A stretch of 64,000 nt of DNA from Paraspadella gotoi (Eukaryota; Chaetognatha): contig CM119269.1 of the NCBI GenBank assembly GCA_051294375.1, forward strand, positions 3,018,026 through 3,082,025, read 5' to 3'. A model generated the notes under the pieces. It saw only the letters and a program-made list of their open reading frames with translations. It searched no databases and was not told the DNA's origin. How positions within the stretch are numbered: position 1 is the first letter of the stretch; every line of letters starts with the position of its first letter. Positions 13,830 to 24,243 of this stretch are shown here, in pieces. Both the position numbers and the translations under genes were made by a program.

Positions 13830-15413
13830 GTGCGAGAGCGAGATGTAGCAGAGAAGAGTGCAAAAGCAACGGGGTCAGATATCAAAACCCATTTTTACCA
13901 GAGTCGAGTTGCTGTCGAGGCTGATTCGATCCCTGCCGCTGGCTCGGCCCGCCACCTAACATATCCCTGTGGGGTGGAGGGAGTGAGAGAGAGAGAGAGA
14001 GGGGAGAGAGAGAGAGAGGAGAGAGAGATAGAGATAGGGGGCGGAAGGGGCGATGTGATGAGCCTTTATCGGTTATACGTCGATGCTTTTGATTAGTTTC
14101 GAAGTGAATGATTTTTTTTTTTCGGATGAAGGATTTTTGGAGGTTGTTAGGATTGAGGACCTGAACGAGGATAACTAATGCGAATTTGGATTGGAATTGA
14201 AACGGGGAGGGGGAGGAAGAGGAGGAGGTTGAAGATAGAAAGGATTTTTTTTTTGTGAGAGAGAGAACTGTCAATTATGAATCAATATTTGATCACGCGG
14301 TTTTTCTCAAAAAATATTGTCAAAATAGAAAATTAAATAATATTTTAGATGAGAAAACATATTTAAATGTATTCATATTTTGAATTATGGGCAAGAAAAA
14401 CCTTTATCTGGTTTTTTTTTTATGTATTTTTATGCAGATTTAGGTAGAAACGTCTAGAAATTCTATATTTGATTTAAGGGAAACTGTTTCTTCTTTATCA
14501 TTCAAATATTTGGTTTAAGCATCAATAACTTTTTTTCGCTGACAAAAGTTAAAAAAACGCAAAAACGAAAATAAAAAAAAACCTCGAGAGAACCTTGAAC
14601 AAAATGACTGCAATTGCGAGTTTTGAAAAAAGCTAAAATTAGTTTTCTCGAAAATAGAAAATTGAAGAAAAAAAAGTTTTGAACTCGAGAATACAGCCGC
14701 GCGGCCATGAGAATAGAGTTGGGAATGTTGTAGTTGTAGTAATTGTTCTTTTTTGATGGTTTTGTTCTCTTGTTTTTCTTTATCGACCCGAAACATCGAA
14801 ATACACAAACAGAAAGTCATTTTTAAGCAAAATTGAAATTATGATAATAGTCAGTTGCGACTGGCGAGTTACTGATTTTGAATAGGAAAACGTTTAATCG
14901 CCATCTAATCTAGAAGCGCTTTCTAAATTAGTTTGAATTACGACTCTCGCTAAGAAGCTGATCTGTACTACATTTTCACATGGACAAATTATCTTTACCT
15001 CATATGCGCCTTTTCTAGTCAATGTCAATGTCTAAGTCTTCTTTCAGTGTTAAACCTAAAGATAACGAGTGCGCGCAGCTGAAACTACTGTAATTACACA
15101 GCTGTTTAATACAATATTTGGCGTCGATCAGTCAGTTAATCGAATTCTTTCTCTTGCAATAAGTCGAAAATTTCAACGTCATAACAGAAACCTTGAAATA
15201 GAAGTTTTGTATTATAGAAGTATTGTAATAGAAGTAATGAAATGACTAAGAGCCTAAGAGACTTACTAACGCCTTACTAACGCCAATTGCAACGGGACGA
15301 GGACAATTAACTTACCCGATGCCATGTCCGGGGTTGCTGTTGCCTGTCGCCGTGGATCGCGTCTCACGACGAGTAAGGTGGAAGGCGCCAGGAGGGTTGG
15401 AAGTCAGATCCAT
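3865..15413 (-). CDS. Pentameric ligand-gated ion channel subunit, Cys-less, partial (N-terminus to M2)
   Basis: This is a neurotransmitter-gated-type channel subunit of the plasma membrane. Exons in transcript order (plus coordinates): 15413-15316, 13966-13899, 12635-12600, 12362-12303, 12160-12045, 11770-11672, 9857-9744, 6454-6337, 6007-5893, 5542-5413, 5083-5051, 4200-4102 and 4020-3865. All phases close and give 414 codons. Family marks: VFLKIGEIDTLKEQYHADAF and WKDPSL in the ligand domain, KHWNPRVFIQN, FPVDVQDL at the Cys-loop position, RRPGYFYWNVF entering M1, and RLQLSFTLLLTAVTF in M2 with leucine at 9'. Both cysteines of the Cys-loop are missing (Glu and Leu instead). The first ~190 residues are low-complexity and charged, and no signal peptide is visible. 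After M2 (YLTSL) a good donor GTAAGT follows, but no M3/M4 exon is found. Ligand and ion selectivity cannot be told. Confidence 0.88.
4927..4996. repeat. (GA)n microsatellite in a channel intron
   Basis: Pure dinucleotide repeat, CT on the transcribed (minus) gene's sense strand, about 55 bases past the donor of the 33-nt exon. Confidence 0.9.
5051..5083 (-). other. 33-nt microexon of the channel gene
   Basis: On the minus strand a pyrimidine-rich acceptor (TTTCTTCTCAG) is followed by 33 bases and a consensus donor GTGAGT. It is phase 0 at both ends and encodes AWASPWYEKDQ. It sits between exons ending KITTQ and beginning DLSSSRYKHP, the region just before the final strands of the ligand domain. 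Being in phase and short, it could be skipped or included without changing frame. Confidence 0.75.
5413..6454 (-). other. Channel ligand-binding-domain exons (6454-6337, 6007-5893, 5542-5413)
   Basis: These three exons encode VSDIDGFSAEKHWNPRVF, then the Cys-loop region MRRIKGVFLENLELDDFPVD, then IDEVDFIDDLTALSS and MQEWSLHEHVETTRKITTQ. The conserved Phe-Pro-x-Asp of the loop is kept although both cysteines are replaced. The Trp in EWSLHEHVE matches the conserved family position. Confidence 0.87.
5757..5822. repeat. (ATG)n trinucleotide repeat, about 22 units
   Basis: Pure trinucleotide array in a channel intron. It produces false poly-Met and poly-His open frames. A looser ATGATAATG zone precedes it from about 5650. 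Confidence 0.95.
7737..8480. repeat. Two blocks of diverged ~19-20 bp minisatellite
   Basis: Units resembling AGTCGGCAAGCAGTCATTA recur at 7737-7885 and again at 8260-8480, separated by about 370 bases of unrelated AT-rich sequence. The two blocks look like one older array split by an insertion. Confidence 0.75.
8657..8741. repeat. (AAT)n microsatellite
   Basis: Long pure trinucleotide array flanked by AT-only sequence, inside a channel intron. Confidence 0.95.
9744..9857 (-). other. Channel exon with first ligand-domain strands
   Basis: 38 codons, phase 0 at both ends, beginning VSVEVRGVFLKIGEID and ending KWKDPSLK. This is the first segment that can be aligned with relatives; everything upstream is low complexity. 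Confidence 0.88.
10802..10866. repeat. (GA)n microsatellite in a channel intron
   Basis: GA repeat with interspersed GAAA. CT-rich on the channel's sense strand. Confidence 0.9.
11315..11485 (+). repeat. Dispersed repeat family A, copy 1
   Basis: Starts with TGAAATTGATACAACCAATA and contains GGTGGTTTAAGGCCTCTATC and TACAAGATAATGAC. The same ordered blocks occur at 48982-49150 and, inverted, at 30249-30460. No coding capacity is seen. It may be a non-autonomous transposon or SINE. Confidence 0.75.
12495..12562. repeat. ACATTGG heptamer tandem repeat
   Basis: About nine 7-bp units, one imperfect, in the channel intron 36 bases from the exon at 12600-12635. Confidence 0.85.
13077..13175. repeat. 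(GA)n microsatellite
   Basis: Nearly pure GA repeat with occasional GAAGA interruptions, inside a channel intron. Confidence 0.9.
13488..13596. repeat. Compound (AATG)n-(AAAG)n tetranucleotide repeat
   Basis: About ten AATG units change directly to about seventeen AAAG units, which suggests a point mutation in one unit that then expanded. Confidence 0.93.
13770..14038. repeat. (GA)n repeats on both sides of a channel exon
   Basis: GA arrays at 13772-13826 and 13982-14038 flank the 68-nt channel exon (13899-13966). On the sense strand the upstream one is CT-rich and ends 15 bases before the acceptor. Confidence 0.9.
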
Positions 15414-16891
15414 TCGCGGTGGCGCCACCCATCGGCGTCAATCCACGCCCCTCGCTCTGGCGACACTCTCCCTACGAGCAGAAAGAAGTTTGAAATTCAT
15501 ATATACTGTACATTAAAGCGTAGTAAAAATTAAAAGTCAAATTAACATTGCACTAATGAACATTAATGTAGAAAAAAAATTTATTATAACTTTTGCATTT
15601 TACGCAGTAGGCTATATTTATATATAGCATTAACCCAATAAATAATAAAATTTATAAATGGTTTTATAAGATTTTTTTGCAGATTTGCATTCGTCATAAA
15701 AAAGTTAATGAAAAGTACTTTTGAAACTGATTATAATTTTTTTTTCGCGATATGATTTATAAAAACTTTGCTCTTTATTATTTTGATGCCGCCTTTCACG
15801 CGATTTTATGAAGGAATACAGCATCACAATCTTTGAGTCTCCAAATTTATCATTGAAGATTATGAGGTTCTTTCCCCACTTCATTTAGCATTCAAGGAGG
15901 TTTTGGGGTCACATTGAACTGAATTATGCCCTCTTTAAGGTCACAGAGATTTTCCCATCCACACTGACCTGTATTTCCCCCTGTTTGAGGTTGCGGAGGA
16001 TTGTTGTGGCCCCAGCCCCCTGGATGCCGCGGTGTCGAGTTCTTTGTTCGATCCGACGGCTGCAGACTCGAGGTCAGCGTCATGACGTCATGGGGGCTGC
16101 CAGATTGGAAGGGTGCGACGGAATCCGCGACCGGTTGGAAGCGTCGAGGGCAGCGTCGGAAGAAATTGCGGCACACCAAATTCAGGAACCAGGATTTTTG
16201 GAAGTAAAGTTTATTTTTTTAACGTTTGTGTAATTTCCACGTTTGTTTTCCCACAACGCATAATTAAAAAAAAGAAAAGAAATCACTATCTTAAAATTAT
16301 GACCTACAAATATTTACAAAAATTTTAGTCTGTAAATATTTTATTTATTTGAGCTTTTTCTTTAAAATACGTTATCTAAGAAGCTATGAATGTAATTTGT
16401 ACAAACAACCTTGAATAATTTATCTAATCATTTTTCCGATTTCATAATTTTTACACAATTACAATTTTTATATAATTTGTATTTATTACATTACGCCATG
16501 GCCAGAAAAAAAAAGGGTAACCTACCAGTGCGGGGTCCTCCAGCCCCTGGGTGTTTGGCGTTCGAACCGATTACCCCTGACTACAGATCGTCAGAGATCG
16601 AAGCTCGATCAGCCGTGAGGGAGGAAGAGGAGGAGGAGGAGGAGGAGGAAAAGGAGGAGGAGTAGGCGGGGAGGGGAAGAGGAGGTGGAAAAGTGGGAAG
16701 GAATGGGAATTAGGAGGAGGAGGAAGTTGGTGGAAGAGGGATGAGAAAGAAGGAGGAAAGGAGGAGAACGGGAGAAGGTTGAAGGAGAAAGATTAAGAGA
16801 TTGGAGGAGAGAATGAGAGAAGGGATTAAGAGAAATATTAAAGAAAGGAAGAAGAAAATGAAGAAAGAGAAGGAAAAAAGCGATGGGGGAA

Positions 16892-16930
<39 letters not shown>

Positions 16931-17123
16931 ATAAAAGATGAACGGTAAAAAAAAAATAAATGGCAGAAGGTAGGCTGAAGAAAAGAAAGAGAAGAGAGAG
17001 AAGGAAGAGAGGGAGAGAAAGAAGAGAAGAAAGAGAAGATAGTGATAATAGTAGCAAGAATACAATGAGATTATATAGATGAGATGAAAATCGGATTGGG
17101 CGATGAACTGAACGAGAGAATGA

Positions 17124-17179
<56 letters not shown>

Positions 17180-17300
17180 TTGCCAAAATGTAGAGGAAGA
17201 GTGGATAGATCTCAAGTAAAAAGGTATTCGCTACTTCTCCGTTACACGTTTCGTCGATACAAAACATGATTTTTCTGCCTAAAAAAAGTTTACCGGGTCG
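15414..17300 (-). promoter_or_regulatory. Probable 5' untranslated exons and upstream region of the channel gene
   Basis: Minus-strand donors are visible after about 16519 (GCACTG then GTAGGT), after about 15971 (ATACAG then GTCAGT) and near 17292 (ACCCG then GTAAAC). An acceptor CGTAG precedes the ATG exon. No open frame runs from these into the ATG frame, so they look untranslated. A perfect CRE-type palindrome TGACGTCA is at 16083-16090. Exact exon limits and the start site are not resolved. Confidence 0.4.
16618..17180. repeat. Purine-rich repeat zone: (GGA)n, (GAT)n and (GA)n
   Basis: GGA-rich at 16618-16860, a (GAT)n array at 16894-16929 and GA at 17128-17180. Long Ser/Leu-rich frames on the minus strand are artefacts of this composition. 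Confidence 0.85.
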
Positions 17301-17835
17301 GTGAAGGGAGCGCATGTGATGGGAGAATGAGTTGTGAGAGTGGAAGCATCACGATCGTCCATCACGTGGATGAAAGAAAGATGTATATTCAATTTGAGAG
17401 TAACCACGAGATCGATTTCAACGCAGGGTTGAAAGAGGTTTTTGAGTGTTGAACCGTGGAGAACCATAATTCTTTCTGATTCGAGATATAAAAGTTTTTG
17501 TTGAGAAGTGAAGTCGCTTGAATGGAAAAGTTTTGACAATAGAGCCTTTCTCGTGGTTTTGTCAGCTTGCGAAAGTTGAAATAATTTATGGTTTAAAATA
17601 AATAGTGGTTTAAACAAAAAATGTAAGTGATTCAATTCGGGGAAAGAAAGTGTTTCAATGTGGAAAGGGAAAAAACAAAAAAGAAAATAAAAAGAAAAGC
17701 AAATGATTTTTGAAAAGGAAAACGGGTCAGATAAAAAGAAAGAGTCAATAAAAAGAAAATGCTGCTGAATAGAATTAAAATAATTAGGAAAAAAAACTAT
17801 AAAAGGAAAGAAACATGATCCGATCTCCGAATCGA

Positions 17836-17890
17836 AAAAGAGTCACGGCATGAGTCACGGCATAAGTCACGGCATAAGTCACGGCATTGT
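17836..17890. repeat. 12-bp GTCACGGCATAA tandem repeat, about 4 units
   Basis: Short direct array. The ATCACGGC core resembles the 20-bp repeat at 43108-43355, though the rest of the unit differs. Confidence 0.8.
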
Positions 17891-19659
17891 GTCATAACTC
17901 AACCTCTTTTTCTGCACTTTAATTTTGAAATTACACCTTGAGTCCTTGACGCATCCTCTTTATCATCATCCAAGAAGCGCAAAAGTCCTTTTTTTGTTTC
18001 TTATTAGATCTCTTAAAACGCATTTAGTCTTTAGCATTTAATATTACTTTATCAAATGTAAAGTCCGCTTATCGAGTGTCAGATAAATAAAATGACGGAC
18101 AGACGAGTCGACTGAGACTGAAAACTACTTATAGACCCCGTGACTAAAAAGAAAATAATTTATAGAAACCAAGAAAAATAGATTCGAAATTAATTTTAAA
18201 TGAGGCGATTCTACCTTCACGTCACCCCCCCGACCCAAAAAAATTTAAAAATAACAATTTTTTTCATAAAAGAAAAGAAATTATTTAAAATTGAAAGTTT
18301 TATGGAACGATGGGTGTTCGCGATAATGATCGAGCTCAGCCGGGTTGGGGAAAAGGATGGAAAACCTTTAAAATATTATGAATATATTATAAATTTCATT
18401 CATTTAACACGAAGTATTAAATTATATTTAAAATACATTGTCTTGACGCCATGAACTACAACGATAACAAGACTCGTCATTGGCAGGGATCGTTTAAACT
18501 CGTTAAGAACGTCTTGATTCAATTAGGAGAGACGTGAGATTTTTCAATTGGTGTCATTGTGAGGTTTATCCCGGTGCTCGGGAGAGCGAGATGAATGGAC
18601 GGGGCAAAGACGTCGCTTGACGAACGCGCTAGGAGAGACGTGAATAACACTCAAAGTTCCCCAATCTGGTCAGACTATGCCGAGGCCAAACGATCTTCGT
18701 CAGTTGCTTTTCTCCAAGCTCTGCTAGAGTTTGGACATGATATGGCTTGTATCGTCGTCGAGCACCAATTCAGGGCGGGAAAGAGGCGTTCCTTTCGTGG
18801 TGACATCTTAAAGTAACAAAAAAGGAACATCAATCTCTTCTGGGAATTTCGAGAAAAAAAATTCTGTTGTGTCGTCGGTTTTCGGTCGGGGTCGGGTACG
18901 AGAAACATCGTAAGTCGGAGTCGTCTGGTCGCGCGGGATCCGGGGAGGTGCGGAGGAGGGGAAATGAGGAAGGAGAGGTCGATCGAGATCGGGGATGGGG
19001 GAGGTGAAGGGGACGGATGCGGCAGAAGAAGAAGAGAGAGAGGAAGGGAGGTAGGGAGGAAGTGCAGAGGTTGAGAGAGAGAAAGGGAGGGTAAGGGGAG
19101 GAAAAGGGTAACATGAGAGAGAGGGTAAGGGAGGGAGGTCGGGGGTCGTCGGTCGGTCGGTCGTCGGTCGGTCCGGTCGGTCCGGAGGGAAGGGAGGGGA
19201 GGGGGGAGGAAAGGAGAGAAGAGGAAGGGAGGGGAGGGGGGGGGAGGGAGGCAAGGAAATGAGAGAGAGGAGAGGGAAGGGAGGGAAGGAGGGCGAATTG
19301 ACGCAAAGGAATTGGAAGAATTATTACGAGAGAAGAGAGGGACAAGAGGACAAACGGCAAAAGGACGAGTTGAAGAATGAAAACGGAACGAGAGAAAATG
19401 GCAAAAATTAAGATGAAAAAAGAAGAAGAAATACGAAAATAAATAAGAAAGGAAAGGGTGATAAAAAATTTCGGTACCAATGCAAGGAAATAAAAAAAAA
19501 CGACAGATGCGGGGAGGTAGAAAAAGAGATTTAAAAAAAATGAGGTTACCCGAAAGAATAGAATTTTATAAATGGAAGAGGATGGGTAACGGTGGGTTGA
19601 AAAAGAGCACTAAAAAAGTAGGGAAGGGCAGTCGGGAGGAAATGAAAGAAAATAATAAG

Positions 19660-19877
19660 TCGGTCGGTCGTCGGTCGGTCGGGTCGGTCGGGTCGGTGTC
19701 GGTCGGTCGTGCGGTCCGTCGGTCGGTCGGTCGGTCGGTCGGTCGGTCGGTCGGTCGGTCGGTCGGTCGGTTCGGCGGGTCGGTCGGATCGGGATCGGTC
19801 GGTCGGTTCGGTTCGGTCGGTCGGTGGGTCGGTGGTCGGTCGGTCGGGGTCGGTCGTCGGTCGGTCGGTCGTCCGCT
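19660..19877. repeat. (GGTC)n simple repeat next to an assembly gap
   Basis: Long GGTC/GTCG array running straight into the N run; a smaller block of the same repeat lies at 19140-19190. The gap was probably caused by this array, whose true length is therefore unknown. Confidence 0.9.
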
Positions 19878-19902
19878 NNNNNNNNNNNNNNNNNNNNNNN
19901 NN
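19878..19902. other. Assembly gap (25 N)
   Basis: Twenty-five consecutive N. All open frames crossing it are meaningless. Confidence 1.
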
Positions 19903-20397
19903 CTGAACCTTGATCCCAAAGTGCAACTCTCACTCCTTTTACATGTACTTTTCCTAATCGTTACCTTTCCTCTAACCTTACCTTTTCCCATCCCTTACCA
20001 TTTCCGATTCCCCTTTTTCCCCTCCTTTCTTCTCCCGATTTCGCTCTGACCTTTTTCCTAATGAACCCGATCGCGTCAACAAGTCTACGCGTTATCTGTC
20101 GCGACGAAATTCGGACAAACTTTATCGAGAGTAGTACGTAGTTATCGTCTTTGTTGGCATTGATAACGTTCTCTTTTCATGACACATCGGTAGCCTACTT
20201 CACGACAAAACATACAGCAAAACTAGTATCCGAGCCTGCTACTGTTTACCCAGGTTTCAATCTTATCTTGCGTCGTTAATACATAGGTTAATACATAGGT
20301 TAATACATAGGTTTGGATGAAATTGATGAGACATTTGTTTTTTTGGGGTCAATATCGAAACAAGGTCATCGCCAATGCGATAATAAGGACGAGAGAA

Positions 20398-20399
20398 AG

Positions 20400-20471
<72 letters not shown>
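20398..20471. repeat. (ACG)n trinucleotide repeat, about 24 units
   Basis: Pure (ACG/CGA)n array. The same trinucleotide makes threonine tracts in the neighbouring thioester-protein gene. Confidence 0.95.
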
Positions 20472-21143
20472 ACCGTCTCGACGTTTTCAGGTCAGATCAT
20501 CCATCGATCACTCCTTCCAAATTCTGTCCCCGTCGTAACGATGACATTTTTTTCTTCACAAAAAATCGATTATCCTGTTTTCGCGAGAGAAAATAAATAT
20601 TAAAATTTCCATTTTGAATTTAAAGTAATCTAAAGTTAAATTTTAATCAGTCCGTGCCGTTTTTAAATCTAAATTTATATATTTTATTTATATTTTTTTG
20701 TATAATTGTAGTGCTTTCCTCCTTTCTCTCCTTGACTCTCTTCCTCACCTTCTCTATTGTATCCTAATTATTTATTTGTTAATTATCAATTGTTGATAAT
20801 TTTATTGCACTATTAATTTTTTACTTTGACAATTCTTTACTTTTTTTTACTCTAAAAATGTTATATTTAAAAATTTTCACTCCCTTCATTTCTTTTCTCA
20901 ACCTCACTCACTTTATTCTTAACTGAAACTGTCCTCACCTGTATTATACTACTATTATATTATACTAGATTGAAGAACTCAATCTAATTTGAAATGAACC
21001 ACAAATTATTCTGCTACACACCTCTTACCACTGCCCTTTCCCTCAATTCTTTGTTGGCAACTTTAACCTCTCTCTCTCTCTCTCTCTCTCCCTCTCTCTC
21101 TTTCTCTTTCCTCACAGACTTAATATCAAACTTTGAACAAACT

Positions 21144-21200
21144 GTCAAATTTGCGCTGATGAAGGTTCGTAATAATAAGAACCGAAACATTTCCGAATTA
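21144..21200 (+). repeat. Hairpin with hammerhead-like core, copy 1
   Basis: CTGATGA at 21156-21162 is followed by a perfect 5-bp stem (GGTTC 21164-21168 with GAACC 21179-21183) and then GAAAC at 21184-21188. This is the order CUGANGA, stem II, GAAA of a hammerhead ribozyme. One extra A precedes the stem. Related motifs lie near 51.26, 54.58 and 63.94 kb. Cleavage activity is not shown by the sequence. Confidence 0.4.
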
Positions 21201-21433
21201 ATCGTTGTCAAATACAAATAAAAACTCTTTACATTACAAACGTTTGTATTTTTTTTAAATTCTGACTTCTTCATTACTCTCTCCTTTAATTTTTTTTTTA
21301 ACGAGTCAATCTAGAAAATGTTAGTCTGCAATCGATTTGAATATGCAAATTAGATTACAGTTCTTGCTTTGTAAAAAGTCACGATCGAGTGTCTCTTGAT
21401 AAGCGACGTTTTCCCTTTTCAGTCGAATAAACG

Positions 21434-21507
21434 ATGAGGTCGAGAGTCTTCGTCGCCGCCATATTTCTTGGCGTCGTCGCTCAAATCGCCGCCGCCGAAT
21501 CACTCAA
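21434..21507 (+). other. Thioester protein exon 1: signal peptide
   Basis: Begins [20 protein letters not shown], a basic start followed by a hydrophobic core and small residues, with cleavage likely after the Ala run. The donor GTGAGT follows directly. This ATG is the first in the exon. Confidence 0.88.
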
Positions 21508-24171
21508 GTGAGTTTTATCATTTTCATCTTTTTCACGAGCCACCGTCGATGCGGCATCACAGCATTGACCGACAAGATTGCTTCGTCCATTTTTCATTCC
21601 CTGTATTTAATAAGTAAATGCTCGTAGCCAAAGTCCGCGCAGTTTTAATCCCATTTCTTTTCTTCCTCCTGACAGAAGAGGCTTCGTGCTCCTGGTGCCC
21701 CGCTCATTACCCGTTCGCTCCTCCGCCCGAACCTGCCTCACCTTCCAAGGTTACGAAGGCTTCCATGTCAACATGACTCTTCGATATCGGGCGCAGAGTT
21801 GGAGCGACATGGACGATGTCGTTGAGATGCTGCAGGGCTGGAAGTCTGAGCTTCTCTTTGAGAACGGTGAGTAGGGAGACGTGAGAGAGAAGAGAGGGAG
21901 GCATCACGCAGGAGAGGATGAGCCAGAGAGGAGCAGGGAACGAGAAGAGTAGACGATGAGCAGAGGAAGAGAGGGTATGAAGGATGAAGGGAGAAGCAGA
22001 CGGAGAAGGGAGAAGAGAGAAAGATGACATTTTCTCTCTACTTCTTCGCCACTTCGACTCTCCCTCATCCATCGCGATACTCACCCCAGGAAAGGGTAGG
22101 TGCTTCGACCTGCAGACGCCGGCCGAGGTGCAGCCTTACAGAAAGATCACGCTCACGGCTGACCTCACCTTTTTCTCTCCCGTTTCGGACGAGTTGATCT
22201 CTTCCAGCGCCGAAGCTCAGGTAAGGTCGAGGGAAATGGAGATATAAAAAGGAAAGGAAAGGAAAGGAAAGGAAAGGAAAGGAAAGGAAAGGAAAGGAAA
22301 GGAAAGGAAAGGAAAGGAAAGGAAAGGAAAGGAAAGGAAAAGAAACAAAATAGAAAGAAAGGAAAAGAAGGAATGAAAAAAACACCATATCGACCAAAGA
22401 AAAAAAAGGCGCGCAAACAAAGGCTTCTCAAGGAATTATGGAAAAAAGGCCGGAGGAAATAAGAAAAAAAAGGCGCGAGCGATAAAACTTAATTTTCTCG
22501 ATCGTCGTGGAAAAAAGAATCCCGCGGACAAAAGACGGGAAGATTATGCAGAAGTGCCGCGAGAGGGCAGGGGAAATTGAGAAATAAATCTCACAGGATT
22601 GTGGACGTTGCGCTGAGAAAGATAGGAATTCATTATTTTATGATGTGATCTTTTTTTTTTAATTTAAAATTGGTCGATTATTGAATCATGATGAAATACT
22701 AATGTCAAAACAAGATGTGTTGGACATAAACTGACGGAAAACCCCGCTCATCAGATGCGACTTAAATTTAAAACTTTCGCTGCTCGTTAATTAATTACCT
22801 TCGATATCTTTATTTTATTTTATGAAATTGGTACAGCCAATATAAAAATTATCCATTCGTTTAATAACCAAGTTATCTTGCCCCTGACTTTATTTAATTT
22901 TATTTCATTTTATGATATGTTTGGAAATTATCAGTTCAAAAATCACGTTCTACTGTTCCTTCTACATCCCCAATCTCCAATCCCCAATCCCCAATCCGCT
23001 CGTCCGCCTTTTGCCCGTCAGGTGGACCTGAGAGAGGACAAATCGATGACGTTTATACAAACGGACAAAGCGATATATAAGCCAGGACAAACAGGTCTGC
23101 TTTCCTCTCCTTTGTTTTTCATGAATTCAATTTGCGTTTCCTTTCTCTGGCGTTGGCCAAGTTAATGCATATAAATTGTTTTTCATTCTTTAACTTTTTT
23201 TTTAAACGCTTCAAGTCCGAAAAAGGCAAGAAAACTTCTGCGCGGAAAGGGAATGCAATTAAAATTTCGTTTTCAAAAAAAAACTCCCACACATTATCAT
23301 CATCGTTTTCTTTCTTTTTTTTTCACTGTTTCTTATGTTTTATTTCAGCGTTTTTTTTTTTATTCTCTCATAAAGAATTAAATATTTTCGATTTCATTTC
23401 AGTTAAATTTCGGATGATGACGTTGGACCCGGATTTAAAGCCCTTGAGCGAGGAGGTGGGCGATTATTCAAAAAAGTTTTAAACAGATGTCACGATTTTG
23501 GAAATGAAAAAAAAAAAAGATTTGACGAAGAAATGGAGATTGAAAAGAAGAAAAGATTTTTAAGAAAATGATGATTTATTAAATTTAAAAAAAAAACAGT
23601 AGACGAATTATTATTAGCATGATGAAAAGAAGAGAAAAACTTTTATTTTTTGAAAATAAACAAAAGTGTGGGCGGAATTTTTTATTTAAAGTTATGTAAA
23701 TTTTTTCATTGAATTTTGTCATATAAAAAAAAAAATCCAATCCAATCCAATTATACAATAATTTTAGACATAATTTTTGTCTTAAAACAGTATAAAATTT
23801 TGTTTGTTTTTTCTTAACCAGTAGAGATAAAGCCAGTCACGTGACTTTCTTCACTTTTTCTTTCTCGCCATGAAACCCGACAATCGATATCTGTTCTCCT
23901 TACCCCTTCCGCCGATAGGTGCCGCGAATTTGGATCGAGGACGCGGTGGGATCGCGCGTTGCGCAATGGAGCGAGGTCACACCCACTTCCGGTTTGATAG
24001 ATGCGTCGCTTCCGCTGGCGAAAGAACCGCGCCTAGGAACTTGGACCATCAAAGCTCAACTCGCGGATAAGAGGGAAAAGACGCAGAGTTTTACAAAAAG
24101 TCGAGGAATACGTGGTCGATAGCCTCTCACTCTCTCTCTCTCTTCTCCTCTTTTTCTTTTCTCTCATCTCT

Positions 24172-24243
<72 letters not shown>

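Larger units (their letters stand above)
11672..15413 (-). other. Channel N-terminal exons: low-complexity and charged helix region
   Basis: Six exons encode a Gly/Ser/Asn/Gln-rich start (MDLTSNPPGAFHLTRRE...), a Met/Gly/Pro-rich piece (PSAPGMGVVSNMNP), a helical piece (MAFRDLVYILSDLNRTIKK) and a Lys/Glu-rich linker ending FKKLDK. The ATG at 15413-15411 is the first Met after an in-frame TGA 24 bases upstream in the same exon, with a good context (G at -3, G at +4). No hydrophobic leader precedes the ligand domain. Confidence 0.78.
17301..21433. other. Intergenic region between the divergent channel and thioester-protein genes
   Basis: No supported gene. It holds GTCACGGCATAA 12-mers at 17836-17890, an AT-rich stretch, purine-rich GGGA-type sequence 18950-19330, GGTC repeats around the assembly gap, an (ACG)n array and a hairpin element near 21.15 kb. 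Promoters of the two flanking genes are expected near its ends, but I cannot place them. Confidence 0.55.

Noticed and set aside
15892-16233. Pro/Gln/Asn-rich minus-strand frame as the channel's true N-terminus
   Set aside because: Spliced at its GTCAGT donor into the ATG exon it meets a stop (TGA) before the ligand domain frame, so it is better seen as untranslated.
16710-17315. Ser/Leu-rich 201-residue frame on the minus strand
   Set aside because: It is translation of GA, GGA and GAT repeats; no motif, splice or start context supports it.
18808-20049. Pro/Ser- and Arg/Gly-rich frames around the gap
   Set aside because: They come from GGGA and GGTC repeats and cross an N run.
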